NCBI GenBank assembly: GCA_047619465.1
Contig: JBLHJW010000004.1
Location: forward strand, 1-32,776
Direction: 5' to 3'
Length of the DNA: 32,776 nt
From: CAYHDV01 sp047619465
GTDB taxonomy: Bacteria; Patescibacteriota; Minisyncoccia; Phycocordibacterales; CSBR16-119
Positions 1-6,777 of this stretch are shown one piece after another (within the stretch, counting starts at the first letter, position 1; each line of letters opens with the position of its first letter). Below the pieces are notes generated by a model. It worked only from the letters and a program-made list of their open reading frames with translations. It did not search any database and had not been told where the DNA came from. A program made the translations under genes and the position numbers.

Positions 1-1411
1 CAGATGTTCCTGCGCAGTAGGTGCTGTTTCCTCCTGAGAAAGTTACTGTGCTTTGGAGTACTTGTGCGTTCCAGCCGATCAGGAGGGAGTCGTAGTTTGC
101 TGTTGAGAGGGTTATGCTATTAAACATGCTGGTCGCATCTGCAACGGAAGCAACATCCCAACTAGAAATGTCTTGGTCGAAAGATGTGGCACCAGAAAAC
201 ATATTAGACATGTTATTTACCAACGCAGTATCAGACCCCCAGGCGTTAAGAGACTGATCAAATGAGGTTGCTAAGGAAAACATATTGCTCATACTAGCAA
301 CACTCGAGACATCCCAACCAGATATGTCTTGGTTGAAAGCTGCTGCTTCTCTAAACATAAAATTCATATCATCCACCAACGCAGTATCAGCCCCCCAAGC
401 ATTTAATGGTTGGTCAAATACTGTTGCACCCTGAAACATATTTGACATATCAGTCACGGATGAGACATCCCAACCAGATATGTCTTGATTGAAAGAAATG
501 GCATTTAAAAACATCCATTTCATATCATCCACCAAAGCAGTATCAGCCCCCCAAGCATTTAATGGTTGGTCAAACGCTGTTGCGCCGCCAAACATGCCTT
601 GCATAGTAAGAACACTCGAGACGTCCCAACCAGATATGTCTTGATTGAAAGATGTTGCCTGAAAGAACATGCTACTCATATTTGTAACACTTGAAACATC
701 CCAACCAGATATGTCTTGATTGAAGGAAGTGGCTCCAGAGAACATATTAGCCATGTTATTTACCAACGCAGTATCAGCCCCCCAAGCATTTAGAGGTTGA
801 TTGAAGGAAGTGGCTCCATAGAACATCTGTAGCATGCTTGTAACATTCGAAACGTCCCAACCAGAAATGTCTTGGTTGAAAGATGTCGCCTGAAAGAACA
901 TGCTATCCAAGTTCGTTACAGAAGAAAGATCTGGTGAGTCTGTTGCGTTAACCTCAAGATTTGAACACCCCCAAAAAGATTGAACAAAGGATGACCAAAC
1001 CTGACTCCCCCACTGATCAACATCAAGAATTTTTAGTTTATCTCCTCCGTTATTAAAATAAATCATTGGAAAATCTCCTTGAATACGGATTGTATATGTT
1101 CCTGTTGATCCGAAATCAAAAGTAACGTCACCAGTATAGAGTGTTGCTTCATCGATTCCACCTCCATAGGTATTGACGTCAGTAAAATCTCCATCGTTGT
1201 TCCAGTCAACTTGGTAATTAAAAGTTCCAGACCCTGTAGGGATGGTAATTGATGTGGAGCTTGAAGTTCCTGCGTTATCTGTTTTCCAGGTGGTTACTAA
1301 GTGGTCAGCAGGAAGAGCCTCAACAACAAAAAAAGCTAGGAGTCCGTACATAAAAACCAGCCCTGCGATAAGTACCGGGATTACTCTTATTTTTTTAATA
1401 GAAATATTCAT
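1..1411 (-). CDS. BspA-like/DUF285 repeat surface protein (3' end cut by window)
   Basis: The reading frame is open from an ATG at 1411 to the left edge, so the C-terminus is missing (about 470 residues visible). The N-terminus is short and basic, then hydrophobic (about residues 8-33), a signal peptide or membrane anchor. After a beta-rich region (about 40-150) come tandem units of the type FNQDISGWDVSSVTNM..MF..AT, the DUF285/BspA-like repeat found in Mycoplasma and many secreted proteins, where leucine-rich-like solenoids bind proteins or surfaces. Units alternate with a variant reading QPLNAWGADTALV. The visible end (YDSLLIGW, then GGNSTYCAGTS) matches the usual cap that closes such arrays, so not much may be missing. 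A TATAAT box lies 12 bases before the ATG; no Shine-Dalgarno is present. Function in adhesion is inferred; the family assignment is firm. Confidence 0.88.
   Translation of the reverse strand, partial: MNISIKKIRVIPVLIAGLVFMYGLLAFFVVEALPADHLVTTWKTDNAGTSSSTSITIPTGSGTFNYQVDWNNDGDFTDVNTYGGGIDEATLYTGDVTFDFGSTGTYTIRIQGDFPMIYFNNGGDKLKILDVDQWGSQVWSSFVQSFWGCSNLEVNATDSPDLSSVTNLDSMFFQATSFNQDISGWDVSNVTSMLQMFYGATSFNQPLNAWGADTALVNNMANMFSGATSFNQDISGWDVSSVTNMSSMFFQATSFNQDISGWDVSSVLTMQGMFGGATAFDQPLNAWGADTALVDDMKWMFLNAISFNQDISGWDVSSVTDMSNMFQGATVFDQPLNAWGADTALVDDMNFMFREAAAFNQDISGWDVSSVASMSNMFSLATSFDQSLNAWGSDTALVNNMSNMFSGATSFDQDISSWDVASVADATSMFNSITLSTANYDSLLIGWNAQVLQSTVTFSGGNSTYCAGTS
121..930 (-). repeat. tandem DUF285 coding repeats
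   Basis: The block encodes alternating units. One type contains ISGWDVSSV (the DNA CCAACCAGATATGTCTTG recurs near 315, 470, 630 and 705). The other contains LNAWGADTALV (the DNA GCAGTATCAGCCCCCCAAGC recurs near 385, 537 and 770). High DNA identity between copies suggests recent duplication or gene conversion, and makes the locus prone to copy-number change or misassembly. Confidence 0.8.
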
Positions 1412-1433
1412 TTTCACTATTACATTATAGCGT

Positions 1434-1465
1434 AAAACAAAAAGGGATACCGTAACGGTATCCCC
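1434..1465 (-). terminator. Rho-independent terminator
   Basis: Perfect 9-bp stem (GGGATACCG / CGGTATCCC, 1444-1464) with a 3-base loop. On the minus strand it is followed by TTTTTGTTTT. It closes the gene ending at 1472 and insulates the DUF285 gene starting at 1411. Confidence 0.9.
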
Positions 1466-1471
1466 ATAAAT

Positions 1472-2839
1472 CTATCGTATAACTAGCTTTTTAGAATTTT
1501 CTCCATAAGTCATAATATACAACCCTGAAGCAAGTTCAGAGACATCAATAACCTCCAAAGTGCCATCAGATATGGTGAATTTTCTCACCATCTTTCCTGA
1601 AGCATTGAACATCTCACAATATCCAGATACACCACGTATCATGAGTGATCCACCTTCATATGTCTGAAAAATTTGAACATCATCAAGAGCAGCAACAGCT
1701 ATTCCTGTCCCCAAACTTTCATTCAAAAGAGAGTAATCCTCAGCTGGTAACCTCCCAAAGAATTGAGTGCTACCAGAATGATATTGACCACTTAATTTAC
1801 CTGTAACCCAAACATGTTTACCGTTTGGACTAAGTCTGGCGTGACTAAGGTTGACTATCCAATCCAGACCCTGATCAACAGATAGATAATGCTTCAAATC
1901 ATAAGTTGATTCGCCACACCAAATAGAAGTAAAATCTTGGTCCATGCTGGTCCCAAGAGGAACATCAGCCACAAGCCCAACTCTAACTTGACCAAAAGCA
2001 AATCTAGGATGCTTATTAAGCTCCTGCCATAGAATGGTGTTTGAGCTTTCGTTGTCTGAATCTAAAACAACCCTATTTGGTTCATAGGACGCATCATAGA
2101 ATTCAAAAACACCAGGATTTACCAATCCTACACCATATGGTGTAGTGGTGTTTGAAGTATACAATCCGTTTGGGCTCAAATACTCATACCAATGCTCCAC
2201 AACAGATATTCCGTCATAATCGAAAATTCCAGCAAACTCATTTGTAGAATAAGCAAAAAGAGAATTTTCCTCATTATCTAAAGCATGGAATGTTCCCCCG
2301 CTAGGAAGGACAATTTTATCTGGCTCCTGGCCTGAAAAATCCCAAAGCTCTGAAACAGAATAATCTCTGTTTACAAGAAGACCGCTTCCGCCAACAAGTA
2401 TTTCTGGAATAACTCCTTCGTCAAACCAATAATTGAAACTGACTACTTGATCCAAATCATTTGGATTTAAAATAATAACAGCTGGATAATAAGTCATCGG
2501 ATCAAAAGTGCTTGCTTTTATAGCAATAATCAACTTGTCTCCAGAAAGTTTCGCGTCTATAGCGGCTAATCCTAAGCCAGATTCGTATTCTTTGTGCTCA
2601 ATCATCCCACCAAGGGAATCAACATGAGCAACAAAAATTCTTTGATCGCCAAGCGAACCAACCAAAAAGGCTGTTCCGTCTGAAAGTGGTACAGGAATAT
2701 GATCTATTCCGAATACGTTACAGGTGGCGTCTGGGTCAATAACGTATGATTCTTGAAAGAAAGCATCGCTTTGAGCAAAAGAAATTATTGGGAGTGCGCT
2801 AAGCACTGCAACCAACACTAAATTGACTAAATTTTTCAT
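1472..2839 (-). CDS. secreted protein with degenerate type-A (T9SS-like) C-terminal sorting domain
   Basis: 455 residues. A signal peptide is clear (MKNLVNLVLVAVLSALPIISFAQS, cleavage near 22). The central part has no recognised motif but is rich in aromatic, Gly and beta-type segments, as in propeller-like or WD-like secreted proteins; I do not assign it. The last about 70 residues show the pattern of a type-A sorting domain: a beta strand (GSLMIRGV), CEMFNASGKMVRKF (compare 'dl.Grvv'), then VSELASGLYIMTYG (compare 'l.aGiYil') and a terminal KKLVIR. The usual PNP at the start of that domain is not preserved. In Bacteroidetes such domains route proteins through the type IX system, which CPR cells are not known to have. 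It sits upstream of the DUF285 gene but is separated from it by a terminator. Confidence 0.75.
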   Translation of the reverse strand: MKNLVNLVLVAVLSALPIISFAQSDAFFQESYVIDPDATCNVFGIDHIPVPLSDGTAFLVGSLGDQRIFVAHVDSLGGMIEHKEYESGLGLAAIDAKLSGDKLIIAIKASTFDPMTYYPAVIILNPNDLDQVVSFNYWFDEGVIPEILVGGSGLLVNRDYSVSELWDFSGQEPDKIVLPSGGTFHALDNEENSLFAYSTNEFAGIFDYDGISVVEHWYEYLSPNGLYTSNTTTPYGVGLVNPGVFEFYDASYEPNRVVLDSDNESSNTILWQELNKHPRFAFGQVRVGLVADVPLGTSMDQDFTSIWCGESTYDLKHYLSVDQGLDWIVNLSHARLSPNGKHVWVTGKLSGQYHSGSTQFFGRLPAEDYSLLNESLGTGIAVAALDDVQIFQTYEGGSLMIRGVSGYCEMFNASGKMVRKFTISDGTLEVIDVSELASGLYIMTYGENSKKLVIR

Positions 2840-2868
2840 GTTCTATTCTTTACTATTTGTTTAACTCA

Positions 2869-2897
2869 ACAATAGAACAAAAACCCATAAAAGTCAA
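2869..2897 (-). promoter_or_regulatory. putative promoter of the 2839 gene
   Basis: TTGACT (2892-2897), a 17-base spacer and TATTGT (2869-2874), read on the minus strand. The predicted start leaves a leader of roughly 25 bases before the ATG at 2839. It lies just after the rpsG terminator, so this gene is likely a separate unit. Confidence 0.5.
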
Positions 2898-2899
2898 TT

Positions 2900-2925
2900 A
2901 AAAAACACCCTTGCGGGTGTTTTTT
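2900..2925 (-). terminator. terminator of rpsL-rpsG
   Basis: Stem AAAAAACACCC / GGGTGTTTTTT (2900-2910, 2915-2925) with a 4-base loop and a T-run. It follows the rpsG stop codon by about 14 bases on the minus strand. Confidence 0.88.
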
Positions 2926-2938
2926 AAAAGTTGTTTTA

Positions 2939-3409
2939 TTACCAAGCAAAATGTGCAAACGCTTTGTTTGACTCTGCCATTTTGTGAGTATTTTCTTTCT
3001 TTGTCACAGCAGATCCTTCATTGTTGTATGCAGCAAGTAGTTCTTCAGCTAGTGCCTTGTCAGCTGTTGTTCCTTTCTTTGATCGAACAGCATCCAATAT
3101 CCATCTCATAGCGAGAGACAGTCTTCGTTCAGCTCTAACCTCTCGTGGAACTTGGTAGTTAGCACCTCCAATTCTTCGTGATCGAACCTCCATCAGAGGG
3201 CTTGCGTTTTTAATCGCGATGTCAAAAACTTCTAATGGGTTTGGGTTGCCTGTTTTTTCTTTTAGAATATCAAAAGCTCCGTAAACTATTTTTTGAGCTA
3301 CAGCTTTTTTTCCATCTACCATCACATAGTTTATAAAGCGTGAAAGCTTCACAGAGTTGTATGAAATGTCAGGATTTGGTAATTTTCTATTTTTTACTGG
3401 ATGTCGCAT
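2939..3409 (-). CDS. rpsG: 30S ribosomal protein S7 (uS7)
   Basis: 156 residues, the usual bacterial length. S7 binds the 3' major domain of 16S rRNA and starts head assembly of the 30S subunit near the E site. Recognisable family segments are SRFINYVMVDGKKAVAQKIVYGAF, GGANYQVPREV, and the C-terminal NTHKMAESNKAFAHFAW, which matches the usual 'HkMAEANkAFaHyrw' ending. It lies 12 bases downstream of rpsL, the standard str-operon order; fusA and tuf do not follow in this window. The spacer before its ATG is ACAATAATTATT, with no Shine-Dalgarno sequence, unusual for an operon-internal ribosomal gene. Confidence 0.97.
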   Translation of the reverse strand: MRHPVKNRKLPNPDISYNSVKLSRFINYVMVDGKKAVAQKIVYGAFDILKEKTGNPNPLEVFDIAIKNASPLMEVRSRRIGGANYQVPREVRAERRLSLAMRWILDAVRSKKGTTADKALAEELLAAYNNEGSAVTKKENTHKMAESNKAFAHFAW

Positions 3410-3421
3410 AATAATTATTGT

Positions 3422-3829
3422 TTAGCTTTTCTTTGTACCATACTTAGATCGAGAAACCTTTCGTCCTTCTACTCCTTGAGCATCAAGAACTCCACGCACG
3501 ATTGTATAACGCACTCCAATAAGGTCTTTCACACGACCACCTCGTAGCATAACTACTGAGTGCTCTTGAAGATTGTGTCCCATACCAGGAATATAAGCTG
3601 TTACCTCCATACCGTTTGTAAGTCGTACACGAGCAATTTTTCGAATAGCTGAGTTGGGCTTTCGTGGAGTTGTTGTTGTAACCTTTGTACATACACCTCT
3701 CTTAAATGGAGATGCGTAGAAAGTAGGTTTGTTCTTAATAGTATTAAAACCACGTGCCAAAGCGACCGTTTTTGTTTTTCTTGCAACCTTCTTTCGAGGC
3801 TTTCTAACTAGTTGATTTATTGTTGGCAT
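3422..3829 (-). CDS. rpsL: 30S ribosomal protein S12 (uS12)
   Basis: 135 residues, the long Firmicutes-type form with extra residues before RGVC (compare 138 in Bacillus). S12 sits at the decoding centre and monitors codon-anticodon pairing. Family motifs include MPTINQLVRK, PNSAIRKIARVRLTNG, GHNLQEHSVV, GGRVKDL and the C-terminal SRSKYGTKK. Two decoding-loop positions differ from the usual sequence: Arg56 replaces the Lys of TPKKPNSA, and Ile104 replaces the Pro of KDLPGVRY. Both are classical streptomycin resistance or dependence sites. The modified Asp (D102) is kept. It is first in the rpsL-rpsG operon, with an inverted repeat in its leader. Confidence 0.97.
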   Translation of the reverse strand: MPTINQLVRKPRKKVARKTKTVALARGFNTIKNKPTFYASPFKRGVCTKVTTTTPRKPNSAIRKIARVRLTNGMEVTAYIPGMGHNLQEHSVVMLRGGRVKDLIGVRYTIVRGVLDAQGVEGRKVSRSKYGTKKS

Positions 3830-3841
3830 ATATATAAGATT

Positions 3842-3867
3842 TGTGGGACTACTCTACTACACCCACA
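3842..3867 (-). promoter_or_regulatory. inverted repeat upstream of rpsL
   Basis: TGTGGG (3842-3847) and CCCACA (3862-3867) flank a 14-base loop, 13 bases before the rpsL start. It could be a leader hairpin or an operator. No T-run follows on the minus strand, so it is not a simple terminator. A role in autogenous control of rpsL-rpsG is only a possibility. Confidence 0.35.
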
Positions 3868-3906
3868 TTTAAAATGCAAGTTGCTTTGTGTTCTTTTTCC
3901 TTTATA

Positions 3907-4527
3907 TTAAAGAGTACCTGTCATAACAGAGAATAAACCGAAGACCACAGGCGACACATACTGCCATCCAAAGAAAATAAAGGCTAGGAATAAGAATATT
4001 GAGTATTTTTCAAGAAGGACTTTTATATGGTGATATCTATAAGGAAGGAGCTCAAATAAAACCTTGGAACCATCCAAAGGTGGAATAGGCACAAGGTTGA
4101 AAACAGCAAGAACTATATTTATAAGAACCACACCCTGAAGAATAAAGAATATAGGGTCTGAATAATACCCAACAGCCACCATAACCCTTAGTATGAGGGC
4201 GAAAAGTATCGCTGTGATGATATTAGCAATAATTCCAGCCATTGCCACCCATAGAACACCCTTTCTTCTTGGAGAGAGATTATTGGGGTTATATGGAACT
4301 GGTTTTGCCCACCCAAGAACCATACCGGTTCCAGAGAGGACAAGTAGACCTGGCAGAATAACAGAGCCAAACCAGTCCAAATGCTTCAATGGATTCAAAG
4401 TAAGTCTCCCTGCGTAAAGAGCCGTCTTATCACCGAAGCGAAGAGCTGCATATCCATGAGCTACCTCATGAATAACAACTGAAATGATAAGTATTAAAAT
4501 ATAGAAAAGTGATTCAATTCCTTGCAT
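3907..4527 (-). CDS. site-2 protease family protein (M50, membrane zinc metalloprotease)
   Basis: About 206 residues from the ATG at 4527. This start is preferred over upstream ATGs because GAGGG lies 8 bases before it, one of the few Shine-Dalgarno sequences in the window, and because the family begins right at the first helix. The first membrane segment carries the zinc motif HEVAHG (H20, E21, H24). A later segment contains NLVPIPPLDGSKVL, the second conserved motif whose Asp completes the zinc site. About five hydrophobic segments are visible. No PDZ domain is present, so it is the short S2P type rather than RseP. Such proteases cut membrane-embedded proteins, typically anti-sigma factors or signal-peptide remnants; the substrate here is unknown. 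It is divergent from rpmB over about 70 bases. Confidence 0.9.
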   Translation of the reverse strand: MQGIESLFYILILIISVVIHEVAHGYAALRFGDKTALYAGRLTLNPLKHLDWFGSVILPGLLVLSGTGMVLGWAKPVPYNPNNLSPRRKGVLWVAMAGIIANIITAILFALILRVMVAVGYYSDPIFFILQGVVLINIVLAVFNLVPIPPLDGSKVLFELLPYRYHHIKVLLEKYSIFLFLAFIFFGWQYVSPVVFGLFSVMTGTL

Positions 4528-4597
4528 AAAAAGTACCCTCATGGTAGCATAGCTTGGTAAATGTAGCCAAGGCTTTATCTTGGTTAGACGAAATATT

Positions 4598-4846
4598 ATG
4601 TCAAAAATTTGTGAAATAACTGGAAAAACTTCAAATGTCGCTGGTGGATACAGCAACCGTGTTCGTGCTACCCAGTACAACCCAACAGGGAAAAGACGAC
4701 AGTATCCAAACCTTCAAAAGAAGCGAGTATATGTTCCAGAGTTAGACAAAACTTTCAATATAACAATCTCCACAAAGGCAATTAAGACAATAGCTAAAAA
4801 TGGAGCCTACGCAACTCTAAAGAAAGCAGGAATAATCAATCTATAA
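4598..4846 (+). CDS. rpmB: 50S ribosomal protein L28 (bL28)
   Basis: 82 residues from the ATG at 4598 (MSKICEITGK), which matches the family's usual 'ms..CeitGK.p..Gn..S.s' start; a TTG farther upstream is less likely. Visible family features are SNRVRATQYNPTGKRRQYPNLQ (compare 's.rktkR.w.PNlq') and the C-terminal region in which strand STKAIKTIAKNGAYATLKKAG ends the fold. The zinc-binding Cys pairs seen in some L28 proteins are absent. It is a single-gene unit ending in a hairpin terminator right at its stop codon. Confidence 0.95.
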   Translation: MSKICEITGKTSNVAGGYSNRVRATQYNPTGKRRQYPNLQKKRVYVPELDKTFNITISTKAIKTIAKNGAYATLKKAGIINL

Positions 4847-4870
4847 AAAACACCTCATGGGTGTTTTTTT
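4845..4870. terminator. bidirectional terminator between rpmB and the MBL-fold gene
   Basis: Stem AAAAAACACC / GGTGTTTTTT (4845-4854, 4860-4869), overlapping the rpmB TAA. A-runs and T-runs flank both sides, so it can stop rpmB (plus) and the convergent gene ending at 4900 (minus). Confidence 0.88.
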
Positions 4871-4899
4871 AGATCTTCACCTTTTTATCGTAATATTAT

Positions 4900-5763
4900 C
4901 TATTTGAAAAATATTTCAGTAGGGGAAATCTCCATCAAAATTGGTCTGCCTTCTGAAGTAGAATATATATCTAATCCTAAGTTTTTTACCTTATCTACGA
5001 CATCGTCATGTGGATGACCATATCTATTCCCTTCTCCAGCAGAGACAACGGCCATCTTTGGCGAAACCGTCTCTAAAAATGATTCACTAGTTGAAGTTTT
5101 AGACCCATGATGTCCAAGTTTCAATATATCTGACTCAAGCCTTGAGCCATATTTACTAACAAGGAATTTCTCTACTTTTTTTGAAGCATCTCCAGTAAGA
5201 AGAACCTCACTTTCACCATAGACAACTCTCAGAACTATTGATGTATCGTTTTTGTCTTTTATATTTTCTATATTTTCACCTGGAAATAATACTTCAACAT
5301 AGACTCCACTTTTTTTATCCAACACAATTACCTGCCCAGCTTCTGAACTTAGTTTCTTGGCGTCGATCTTTTCTCTCTGTGATAAATACTCACGATATAT
5401 ACCAGTGTCGGAGATAACCTCTGTGTCGAGCACATATCCAACCTTAAATCTTTTAAATAATTCTGGAAATCCTCCTATATGGTCTTTGTCTGGATGTGTA
5501 GCAACAACAACATCTATTGATCTATCCCAAAAAGGCATCACTTTTGAAAGCTCTTGTAAAACAGAATTGTCTGGGCCGCTGTCTATAAGCATTTGCACCC
5601 CATTTGGAGCTTCAATAAATATCGCATCACCTTGTCCAACGTCCAGAAAAGAAACAGCCATATACTCTGACGAAGCCAGGTTATTTTTCTGAATGAAATA
5701 AATAAAAGCAGCGACAAAAACCAATGCCGCTACAATTAAAATCTGTTGTAGATTTTTTTTCAT
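4900..5763 (-). CDS. ComEC-type metallo-beta-lactamase-fold hydrolase, standalone and membrane-anchored
   Basis: 287 residues. One N-terminal hydrophobic segment (about 8-24) anchors it, with the domain outside. The rest is the MBL domain that normally forms the C-terminus of ComEC/Rec2: FLDVGQGDAIFIEAPNG, LIDSGPD, the metal motif THPDKDHIGG, VLLTGDASKKVE, LKLGHHGSKTSTSE and a late AVVSAGEGNRYGHPH. In ComEC this domain is thought to degrade the non-transported DNA strand. The transmembrane part of ComEC is encoded separately on the same strand at 6778-8310, so the two pieces probably act together. No Shine-Dalgarno precedes the start. Confidence 0.88.
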   Translation of the reverse strand: MKKNLQQILIVAALVFVAAFIYFIQKNNLASSEYMAVSFLDVGQGDAIFIEAPNGVQMLIDSGPDNSVLQELSKVMPFWDRSIDVVVATHPDKDHIGGFPELFKRFKVGYVLDTEVISDTGIYREYLSQREKIDAKKLSSEAGQVIVLDKKSGVYVEVLFPGENIENIKDKNDTSIVLRVVYGESEVLLTGDASKKVEKFLVSKYGSRLESDILKLGHHGSKTSTSESFLETVSPKMAVVSAGEGNRYGHPHDDVVDKVKNLGLDIYSTSEGRPILMEISPTEIFFK

Positions 5764-5796
5764 ACTTTAAAGAAGGTTAAGTATTTTCAGGTTTGA

Positions 5797-5820
5797 AGAT
5801 ATTACTATTTTATAATATCT
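5797..5820. repeat. AT-rich inverted repeat
   Basis: AGATATTA (5797-5804) and TAATATCT (5813-5820) form a perfect 8-bp stem with an 8-base loop. It lies between the frameshifted small gene and the MBL-fold gene. No convincing T-run follows, so it is at best a weak terminator. Confidence 0.3.
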
Positions 5821-5828
5821 ATAGTCAT

Positions 5829-6082
5829 TCAGGATCCTCCGAAACAATACAACCCCATAATCTCACCTGATCCTAGGTTTGATTCACATGTTCCGTCTCC
5901 GTTGTCTGACCAAGGAGTATCAACAAGTTCTGAGGATATAAGTCTATCTATTTTATCTTCTTCTCCAGTGGTGTCGTAAGCTTTCCAAGCAGCCTCAGTA
6001 TTAACGGGGATATTTATAAAGTAAAATACACTAACGACTATTAAAAAAGATATACTTAATGCTAATTTTTTTTGTTTATCAT
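5829..6082 (-). pseudogene. small secreted protein gene, frame broken in an A8 tract
   Basis: From the ATG at 6082 the frame reads MINKKN and stops. With one more A in the eight-A run (6066-6073), the same DNA gives an 84-residue protein: MINKKKLALSISFLIVVSVF, a hydrophobic core, a signal-peptidase site near NTEA-AW, and a mature part containing TPWSDNGDGTCESNLGSG, two cysteines and a terminal CFGGS before TGA. The downstream frame has no ATG, GTG or TTG before the hydrophobic core, so it cannot start on its own. Options are a true pseudogene, a sequencing or assembly indel, or transcriptional slippage or phase variation at the homopolymer. A TATAAT lies at 6089-6094. The mature part is of unknown function. 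The rest of the 5764-6165 gap holds no other gene I can support. Confidence 0.6.
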
Positions 6083-6165
6083 ATAAACATTATATCGCCT
6101 TTTCTTGTTTTTAAAAATGTACTTGTTATATTTCCTTATTATTAGTTTTTACATATAAAGGAATA

Positions 6166-6744
6166 CTACCGATCTTCTACCCACTTCTTATATGCATCCT
6201 TAATTTGATTCACAACAGATTCCAAATCATTTTCTGGAAGACCTGTATCTATAACAAGGCTGTAGTTGTCATGCTGTGAGGGGTCAATACCGTAAAGGTC
6301 TTTATATCTCTTATTTTCGCTTGTGTACCTTTCTAACATTCGCTCCTTTGCCTCTTCCAACCCACTATAAGCCTCTTCTGATTTTTGACGATCAACATTC
6401 ACGACCAAGTCCTGCATGATTCTACGTATAGCTGTGTCGGGATCTATATCCAAATAAACCTTAAATGAATCAGGGACCCAGTGGAACGCAGTCCTAGAAT
6501 CTGCAACTAGGTTTGTTTCATTGTTTAACTGCCTGTTCTTCTCATCAATGTCTATATCAATCTGTGGATCAGTTTCAGCAGCTTGATTTAATTCTGTAAC
6601 AGTGAGATTTCTCTCAGAGGCAACACTACGAAAAAAATCTCCAGAAGAGTAGTGTCTGTAGTCTAAATCCTTAGCCAAGGATTTAGCAGCGCTAGACTTC
6701 CCACTTCCGAGTTTGCCAGCAATAGTTATAATCTTTTTTTTCAT
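6166..6744 (-). CDS. cmk: cytidylate kinase, archaeal-type (AAA_18/CMK2-like)
   Basis: 192 residues from the ATG at 6744 (MKKKIITIAG). An ATG 24 bases upstream would add eight residues; the internal one is chosen because the family starts directly at the first strand before the P-loop. The P-loop is GKLGSGKSS (about 10-18). It is followed by YRHYSSGDFFRSVASERN, the usual 'yySaGdifRelAkerg' of the archaeal CMP kinase branch, then DPQIDIDIDEK and the Walker-B-like NLVADSRTAFHW. The lid has FKVYLDIDPDTAIRRI. It phosphorylates CMP/dCMP with ATP. It lies downstream of comEC in the apparent rnhA-comEC-cmk run, which fits reuse of nucleotides from imported DNA. Confidence 0.82.
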   Translation of the reverse strand: MKKKIITIAGKLGSGKSSAAKSLAKDLDYRHYSSGDFFRSVASERNLTVTELNQAAETDPQIDIDIDEKNRQLNNETNLVADSRTAFHWVPDSFKVYLDIDPDTAIRRIMQDLVVNVDRQKSEEAYSGLEEAKERMLERYTSENKRYKDLYGIDPSQHDNYSLVIDTGLPENDLESVVNQIKDAYKKWVEDR

Positions 6745-6777
6745 ATCAAAAGGATAGCATGTTGGCATAAAATTCGC

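Noticed and set aside
1242..1430. 62-residue plus-strand frame opposite the DUF285 signal peptide
   Set aside because: It is antisense to a well supported coding start and has no family features.
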